From an uncultured Flavobacteriaceae bacterium (GTDB taxonomy: Bacteria; Bacteroidota; Bacteroidia; Flavobacteriales; Flavobacteriaceae): a stretch of 10,032 nucleotides of DNA. Numbering within the stretch: position 1 is the first letter of the stretch; each line of letters starts with the position of its first letter. Below are positions 4,780 to 10,032 of the stretch, piece after piece. The DNA lies in contig CALZKX010000251.1 of NCBI GenBank assembly GCA_945788155.1, positions 1-10,032 of the forward strand. Direction: 5' to 3'. Under the pieces are notes generated by a model that did no database searches, was not told where the DNA came from, and was given only the letters and a program-made list of their open reading frames with translations. A program made the position numbers and the translations under genes.

Positions 4780-7422
4780 ATGCGTTATGGTTTTTTTGTA
4801 ATTTTTTCACTAATCTCTTTCATTGGTTTTTCGCAAACAAAAATACATGGAAAAATAACTAATGCCGAAAACTCACCACTTCAAGGCGCAAATGTTATAG
4901 TAAGCAAACCACAAAAAGACATTATAGTGAGCTATGCAATAGCTGATGCAGATGGTGCATTTTCTTTAAATATCAACTCCAAGTTAGATTCTTTACAAGT
5001 TAGCGTTTCGTATATTGGTTATGCTAAGCAAGCGAAAATTGTTTTAAATAAAAATCAAGAACTAAATTTCATTCTTTTAGAGTCTCAAGAACAGCTAAAA
5101 GAAGTTTTTATAAAAACTTTCCCCATTACAAAAAAAGGTGACACCATTAATTACTCTGTAAGTGCATTTAAAGACCAAAAAGATAGAGTATTAGCAGATG
5201 TTTTAGCAAAAATGCCAGGTATTGAGGTTTTAGCTGATGGCAGAATACTCTATCAAGGTAAACCAATAAACAAATATTATATTGAAGGGTTAGATTTGTT
5301 GGAGGGCAAATACAACCTTGCCAATAATAATTTACCTGCAAATTCGGTTTCAAGAGTACAGGTATTAGAAAACCACCAACCCATAAAATTGCTGGATAGC
5401 TTGGTTTATTCAGACAAAGCAGCCTTAAATATTAAACTTAAAAAAAATATTACCGTAACTGGTACAGCAAAATTAGGCACTGGTTTTCTCCCTTTATTAT
5501 GGGATGCTAATATAACACCAATGCTGTTTACCAAAAAGCAACAAATGATAACTTCTTATCAAAGCAACAATATAGGTTTAGACATCTCCAAAGAAATAAA
5601 AACACTAACTATTGAAGATTTATTAGACAGGTTTGAAAGTAAAAACGAGAAACAAGATTGGGTAAGCATTACACAATTATCACCACCACCATTTTCTAAA
5701 AAACGTTGGTTGGACAATAATGCGCATTTATTTACAACAAATTATTTGATACGCTTAAAAAAAGATGTTGACCTCAAAGTAAATCTATCGTATATAAACG
5801 ACTTTCAACAACAAGCAGGAAATACCCAAACTACGTTTTTTACTCCAATAGACACTGTAAACATTAGGGAAGATACTAACAACAAATTATTCTTCAGCTC
5901 GTTAAAAAGTAAATTTGTTTTAACAAAAAATACCAAGAAGAGTTATTTTAAAAATACTTTAGAGGCAAACAGTTATTGGGATTCTCAAAGAGGATTAATC
6001 GTGTTAAACAATGAAAAAATAAGTCAAAATACAACAATTCCATTTACTTCTTTTAGCAATAAATTAAAATGGGTACAGCCTTTTGGTGAAAAGTTGATTA
6101 CGTTAAAATCCATTTTAACCTATACAAAAACACCTCAAAATTTAAGAGCAACTCCAGGCAGGTTCGAAGATCTTTTAAACAACGGAAATCCTTTTGATGC
6201 AATAAACCAACAAATTGTACACTCTAATTTTTACACAAATAATTCTTTTAGTTTTACAAAAGGGTTTAAAAAATTTACAGCAACTCCTAAAGTTGGCTTT
6301 TTGTTGCAAAACCAAAAATTGGATAGTGGCATCTCACTTTTTGAAAACAGTATTGAAGATGTACTTACTGGTAATTTTCAAAATAATTTAACTTTTAATA
6401 AATCCTCATTTTACAGTATTTTAAAAACACAATACCGTAATAATAATTGGAGAATAGAATTGGAAACGCCTTTTAAATTACAAGCATTTAACAGGACTGA
6501 TACTTATTTAAATAAATCACAAAAACTAAATCGTTTTACTTTTGAACCAAGGCTTTCTATAATTAAAGACCTGAACGCCTTTTGGAAAACAACTTTTTCG
6601 GTAGGTGTAAAAAATAATTTTGGAGATATTAATCAGTTATATTATGGTTATATTTTAAACAGTTATAGAAATATTCAAAAATATGAAACGCCTATTTTAG
6701 AAAGCCTAAGAGAAAATTTAACTTTGGGGATATCATATAGAAACCCAATAAAATCATTATTTATAAATGGCTTTTATTCGTATGGTAATTCCATGCAAAA
6801 TTTACTTTTTGGAAACATTATAAACAGTGACGGAACTACTTCATTTGGGTTTTTTGAGCAAGATAACTCCAATATTACGCATAGCATTAACTTAAGAGGA
6901 AGCAAGTACTTTAGTAAACTAAAAACAACGTTCGCTATAACTACAATTGCATCTCTAGAAAGTAGAGAGCAACTGTTAAATGGGATATTGACTGATATTA
7001 CTACAAAAAACATCCAATTAAAAGGCCAATTAGATACCGAGATTACAGAATGGATGAGCGTAGGTTATAAAAGTAATTTTACCATTTCAAACTCGCAATT
7101 TGAAGATCAATCGTTTGACAATATTGTTAGGCAAGAACATTTACTGAATTTCAATTTTTATCCAACTTCAAATCAATATATTGGTCTTGACGCAGAGTAT
7201 TACAGCAATAATTTCTCAACTGAAAACCAGGAAAATTATTTTTTAAGCTTAAATTATAGGTACACCCTTAAGAAAAGTAAAATTGATTTAGAATTAAATT
7301 GGAACAATCTATTAAATACAAGAGAATTTACAACCGTGTTTAATGATGCGTTTTCTTATACACAAAGCACTTATTTATTAAGACCATCGCAACTATTATT
7401 GAGTGTGAAATTCAATTTCTAG
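4780..7422 (+). CDS. TonB-dependent-receptor-like outer-membrane protein
   Basis: This 880-residue outer-membrane protein has a signal peptide at 1-19 (ending FIGFSQT), a carboxypeptidase-regulatory-like beta domain at about 20-100 (KIHGKITNAENSPLQGANV, then DADGAFSL and VSYIGY), a plug-like domain at about 105-222 (VLADVLAKMPGIEV, GRILYQGKPINKYYIEG), and a long beta-barrel to a final Phe (LLLSVKFNF). The architecture is that of receptors commonly encoded next to GLPGLI genes. No clear TonB box was seen between the first domain and the plug, so energy coupling is uncertain. It would normally import a bound ligand across the outer membrane; the ligand here is unknown. The 3-nt gap to the upstream gene makes it the last member of the operon. 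The secreted peptide at 2856 is a candidate ligand, cargo or partner, by proximity only. Confidence 0.88.
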   Translation: MRYGFFVIFSLISFIGFSQTKIHGKITNAENSPLQGANVIVSKPQKDIIVSYAIADADGAFSLNINSKLDSLQVSVSYIGYAKQAKIVLNKNQELNFILLESQEQLKEVFIKTFPITKKGDTINYSVSAFKDQKDRVLADVLAKMPGIEVLADGRILYQGKPINKYYIEGLDLLEGKYNLANNNLPANSVSRVQVLENHQPIKLLDSLVYSDKAALNIKLKKNITVTGTAKLGTGFLPLLWDANITPMLFTKKQQMITSYQSNNIGLDISKEIKTLTIEDLLDRFESKNEKQDWVSITQLSPPPFSKKRWLDNNAHLFTTNYLIRLKKDVDLKVNLSYINDFQQQAGNTQTTFFTPIDTVNIREDTNNKLFFSSLKSKFVLTKNTKKSYFKNTLEANSYWDSQRGLIVLNNEKISQNTTIPFTSFSNKLKWVQPFGEKLITLKSILTYTKTPQNLRATPGRFEDLLNNGNPFDAINQQIVHSNFYTNNSFSFTKGFKKFTATPKVGFLLQNQKLDSGISLFENSIEDVLTGNFQNNLTFNKSSFYSILKTQYRNNNWRIELETPFKLQAFNRTDTYLNKSQKLNRFTFEPRLSIIKDLNAFWKTTFSVGVKNNFGDINQLYYGYILNSYRNIQKYETPILESLRENLTLGISYRNPIKSLFINGFYSYGNSMQNLLFGNIINSDGTTSFGFFEQDNSNITHSINLRGSKYFSKLKTTFAITTIASLESREQLLNGILTDITTKNIQLKGQLDTEITEWMSVGYKSNFTISNSQFEDQSFDNIVRQEHLLNFNFYPTSNQYIGLDAEYYSNNFSTENQENYFLSLNYRYTLKKSKIDLELNWNNLLNTREFTTVFNDAFSYTQSTYLLRPSQLLLSVKFNF

Positions 7423-7431
7423 ACAAATTAC

Positions 7432-7470
7432 TTCGTTCAAAAACGTTTTTATCTTCTTGAAAACGAAAAA
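7432..7470. terminator. Possible terminator between convergent genes
   Basis: The 55-nt gap holds CGTTTT (7444-7449) opposite AAAACG (7460-7465), inside TTCGTT (7432-7437) opposite AACGAA (7462-7467), plus the palindrome AAAAACGTTTTT (7439-7450). Read on the minus strand, the inner hairpin is followed by a T-run, so it suits the patatin transcript best. The symmetry is A/T-rich and imperfect. Confidence 0.3.
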
Positions 7471-7477
7471 GCTTAAC

Positions 7478-9721
7478 TTAAAACCAAAACCCAATATTAA
7501 AAAACCATTTGCTTTCGTTGGTTTCGGACGACCAGGTATATTTAGCTTCAATTGGGCCAATAATAGTATCAAACCCATAGCCTATGGCATAGCCGCTATA
7601 ATCTGGTAGAGTAAGCCATTCGCCATTTGTAAAAATATTATCAGCTACATTGGCATAATTTGCTGAAAGATTAACATGGTGGTTTTTTACAAACTCGTAG
7701 TCCAAATTAATAAGTCCTTTAACAAAACTATCGCCAATTATAGAAATATAATCGTAACCATAGAACGAAATGAAGTTATTAATAAAATTATTGCCATAGC
7801 CACCTAAAGCAAAACTTAGCGATTGATTTGATTGATCGCCAATTCTAAAACCACCTTCAGAGCCCAAGATAACAGAAAATTTATCAGACACACTAAAGGC
7901 ATATCCAATATTGGCTTTTGCAAAAGAAAACTGTGCGAAATTGTTATTAAAATTGGACGATGATAAGTACAAATGGAAATCGCTATCAAACAGGAATCCC
8001 TTTTTGGGAAAATATTTGTTGCTATAAGTATCAAACTTCAGTTTGCCAAATACGCTAAAAAAATCGCTGTTTTCAAATACCGTTTCATTAGCATTTGGAT
8101 CTGGGTTGTTTATAATGGTTTGTGAAGCAATTTGAAGTTTTTTATGTTCTGCTCCCAACACAAAAGACAAATCTTTTCTAAACAATGTTTGCAAATAAAA
8201 TTGATTGGTAAAATCTTTTAATTGAACGTCTAATATATTTAAACCCGTTGTGGCAATTTCTGCTTCACTCAAAAGTAAGGATGCACTTATGTCTTTATGA
8301 AATGTATTATACCTTGACCGCAGACCTATGCTCCAATAAAACCCTTTATCTATGTAATATTCAAAATTATATCTAATATTATCTCCTAAAATAAGATCTA
8401 GAGTTGCCACATCGTTATTAAAAAACAACCTCTTTTGGGTAAGGTTTAGTAATGCTGCGCTTTTATACAAATCGTCAAAATGCGCTCCAAGTTTTAAAAA
8501 GGTTTTCGTCTCGCTTTCCTTTAAATTGGCAACCAAGTCGTAGCCGTTACCCTTTGGTTTAAATTGGTATAGAAAGCTCTCAAAATTATTGGTTGCTACT
8601 AGATTATTTACGCCTCTGGTAAACTCTTTATATGTGGTTTCTTCATTGGTCTTTATCTTCAGTTTGCCAAGCACATACGATCTTGTGTATGTGTCGTTCC
8701 CTTTTAAAAAGATGTTATTTATCCTAATACTATCTATTTTGGGAATGGTATATTTTATCTTAGTGTGTGTTTTATGTTTAGCGGCCAATTCTTTTAAAGC
8801 TTTTAGGTTTTTATTGGCTGCTACTTCGCCTCTTTTTATTATTTGTTTGCCGTCGTCAAAAGACACTACTGTAAATTCCTTAATATCTGGTTTAATGTAA
8901 ATATTGGTCCTAACAGACTTGTCTTTCATGTCTTTTATGGTTCTGTAATTATTAATTTGTAATAAAATTTCAGGAGCGGTTTTTAAATTTTCCCTAGTGG
9001 ACAGGTCGTCTTGTACATCTACACCTATAATGATGTCCATTCCCTTGGCTTTGAGTTCATCTAAAGGATAATTATTCACCACGCCTCCATCAATTAATAT
9101 TTGATCGTTGATGACTACCGGTTGAAATAACGACGGAAAAGCACCACTAGCAGCAATGGCTTGTGCTAGACTGCCTTGTTCTAAAATAACAGGTTTGCCA
9201 GTTTCCACATTGGTTGCAATACAGAAAAAAGGGATTGGTAAATCTTTAAATTTGTCAATATTACTTACATGAAGTGTTAACTTTGAAAATAAATTAAACA
9301 CATTTTGCCCTCTGGAAATTGCCGAAGGCAATTGTATTTTAAAATTATTAAATGGTATTGAAATAGCATATTTTTCGAAGTTATCACGTTCATAAAACGT
9401 TTTTGAAGCCCTTGGAAGATCATCGCCAATTAGCTTGTTAAAATCCAGTCCATTAAATATTCTTTCCAACTCTTTTCCAGAATAACCTGAAGCGTATAGC
9501 GAGCCTATAACTGCTCCCATACTTGTTCCTCCAATATAATCTATTTTAATCCCAAGACTATCTATAATTTTTAGCGCTCCAATATGTGCCAACCCTTTTG
9601 CGCCACCACCACTTAACACTAGACCAACTTTTGGACCTTGTGTTTCAATAGCTTTGTTCTGTGCTTTCGTAGATAACGATATGAGTAAGAATAAGGTTAA
9701 TATGATGATTTTAGCTTTCAA
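7478..9721 (-). CDS. Patatin-like phospholipase with POTRA and outer-membrane barrel (PlpD-like, type Vd)
   Basis: This 747-residue protein joins a lipase to an outer-membrane barrel. After a signal peptide (1-20, ending STKA), the patatin domain (about 31-230) shows the oxyanion loop GGGAKG (38-43), the nucleophile elbow GTSMG with Ser67, and DGG (211-213) with the catalytic Asp211, so the Ser-Asp dyad is intact. A POTRA-like domain follows (about 328-405, beginning IDSIRINNIFLKG). A BamA/Omp85-like barrel fills 405-747 and ends NIGFWF. In PlpD and FplA this plan exposes the lipase at the cell surface, where it cleaves phospholipid acyl chains; export here is assumed to be alike. The only start that fits is TTG at 9721-9719, overlapping the uvrC stop in a TTGA arrangement: in this frame a TAA lies 9 codons upstream with no ATG between. 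It is probably co-transcribed with uvrC. Confidence 0.92.
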   Translation of the reverse strand: MKAKIIILTLFLLISLSTKAQNKAIETQGPKVGLVLSGGGAKGLAHIGALKIIDSLGIKIDYIGGTSMGAVIGSLYASGYSGKELERIFNGLDFNKLIGDDLPRASKTFYERDNFEKYAISIPFNNFKIQLPSAISRGQNVFNLFSKLTLHVSNIDKFKDLPIPFFCIATNVETGKPVILEQGSLAQAIAASGAFPSLFQPVVINDQILIDGGVVNNYPLDELKAKGMDIIIGVDVQDDLSTRENLKTAPEILLQINNYRTIKDMKDKSVRTNIYIKPDIKEFTVVSFDDGKQIIKRGEVAANKNLKALKELAAKHKTHTKIKYTIPKIDSIRINNIFLKGNDTYTRSYVLGKLKIKTNEETTYKEFTRGVNNLVATNNFESFLYQFKPKGNGYDLVANLKESETKTFLKLGAHFDDLYKSAALLNLTQKRLFFNNDVATLDLILGDNIRYNFEYYIDKGFYWSIGLRSRYNTFHKDISASLLLSEAEIATTGLNILDVQLKDFTNQFYLQTLFRKDLSFVLGAEHKKLQIASQTIINNPDPNANETVFENSDFFSVFGKLKFDTYSNKYFPKKGFLFDSDFHLYLSSSNFNNNFAQFSFAKANIGYAFSVSDKFSVILGSEGGFRIGDQSNQSLSFALGGYGNNFINNFISFYGYDYISIIGDSFVKGLINLDYEFVKNHHVNLSANYANVADNIFTNGEWLTLPDYSGYAIGYGFDTIIGPIEAKYTWSSETNESKWFFNIGFWF

Positions 9722-10032
9722 TCTATTTGTTTTTGATTGTAATAATTATAAATTTTCTGAGCCTTTGACACACCAACTACATCTTCCAGTTCGTCTAATT
9801 TGGCATACGAAATACGTTTTGCCGATTTAAAATGCTTCAACAATTCCACAATTGTTTTTTCTCCAACGCCAAAAATCGTTTCCAACTCTGTGTTTAACGC
9901 GCTTTTGCTTCGTTTATTTCTATGGTGTTCTATGCCAAAACGATGTGCTTCATTACGCAATTGCTGAATTATTTTAAGCGTCTCGCTTTTTTTATCTAAA
10001 TATAATGGAATTGGATCGTTTGGATAGAATAA
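9718..10032 (-). CDS. uvrC: UvrABC excinuclease subunit C, C-terminal end (runs off the window)
   Basis: UvrC makes the incisions on both sides of a lesion bound by UvrB in nucleotide excision repair. Only the last 104 residues are present; the frame is open to base 10032. The visible part has the family stretches FYPNDPIPLYLDKKSETLK and RNEAHRFGIEHHRNKRSK, followed by a C-terminal tandem helix-hairpin-helix region (FGVGEKTIVELLKHF and VVGVSKAQKIYNYY) that binds DNA at the damage bubble. The TGA stop (9720-9718) overlaps the TTG start of the patatin gene, so the two genes are likely translationally linked. Confidence 0.95.
   Translation of the reverse strand, partial: LFYPNDPIPLYLDKKSETLKIIQQLRNEAHRFGIEHHRNKRSKSALNTELETIFGVGEKTIVELLKHFKSAKRISYAKLDELEDVVGVSKAQKIYNYYNQKQID

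Noticed and set aside
6774..7013. 79-codon minus-strand frame within the receptor gene
   Set aside because: Shadow of the barrel coding sequence; no start context or recognisable domain.
8589..8900. 103-codon plus-strand open frame inside the patatin gene
   Set aside because: It lies entirely antisense to a full-length gene with intact motifs; its hydrophobic composition is the expected shadow of that AT-rich sequence.

Overview
The window looks like chromosome from a marine-type Flavobacteriaceae (Bacteroidota). It is very AT-rich, its genes lack Shine-Dalgarno sites and have A/T-rich start regions, and it carries Bacteroidota families: two GLPGLI proteins, an outer-membrane receptor with a carboxypeptidase-regulatory-like N-terminus, and a patatin phospholipase fused to a POTRA and a barrel. 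No rRNA, tRNA, CRISPR array or transposase was seen.

Layout. Bases 1-724 (minus) hold the N-terminal part of homogentisate 1,2-dioxygenase (hmgA). Bases 725-1347 are non-coding, with several inverted repeats and then leader 1, which opens with the perfect palindrome TTACGGTTTTACCGTAA. Leader 1 precedes a lipoprotein with a hydrophobic, cysteine-containing C-terminus (1348-2049) and a small two-helix membrane protein (2090-2302). Bases 2303-2855 are again non-coding and hold a diverged copy of the 3' end of the patatin gene (2444-2469), followed by leader 2, which opens with the same palindrome core. Leader 2 precedes a 66-residue secreted four-cysteine peptide (2856-3056). Then come two tandem GLPGLI proteins (3116-3928, 3967-4776) and a TonB-receptor-like outer-membrane protein (4780-7422). 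On the minus strand, converging on that operon, are the PlpD-like patatin gene (9721-7478) and, overlapping its start, the 3' end of uvrC (10032-9718).

How the genes may work together. hmgA (tyrosine/phenylalanine catabolism) and uvrC (nucleotide excision repair) are housekeeping flanks. The middle is accessory: two modules, each made of a palindrome, a long structured leader and a small exported cysteine-containing product. The second module is followed by an envelope operon, which invites the guess that the peptide and the outer-membrane protein share a task. No substrate or activity can be read from the sequence.

The strongest unexplained signal is the pair of leaders. They share, in the same order and at similar distances, the palindrome, a short upstream ORF encoding C-x-G-K-I, a T-run, an anti-repeat, a terminator-like hairpin, direct repeats of about 15-nt period complementary to the anti-repeat, and a similar start region. 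The repeat sequences differ between the leaders, yet complementarity to the anti-repeat is kept in each. A second signal is a 26-bp direct repeat (one mismatch) bounding about 5 kb that carries the whole peptide/GLPGLI/receptor module, with one copy being the 3' end of the patatin gene. All comparisons were made by eye; no search or folding was run.
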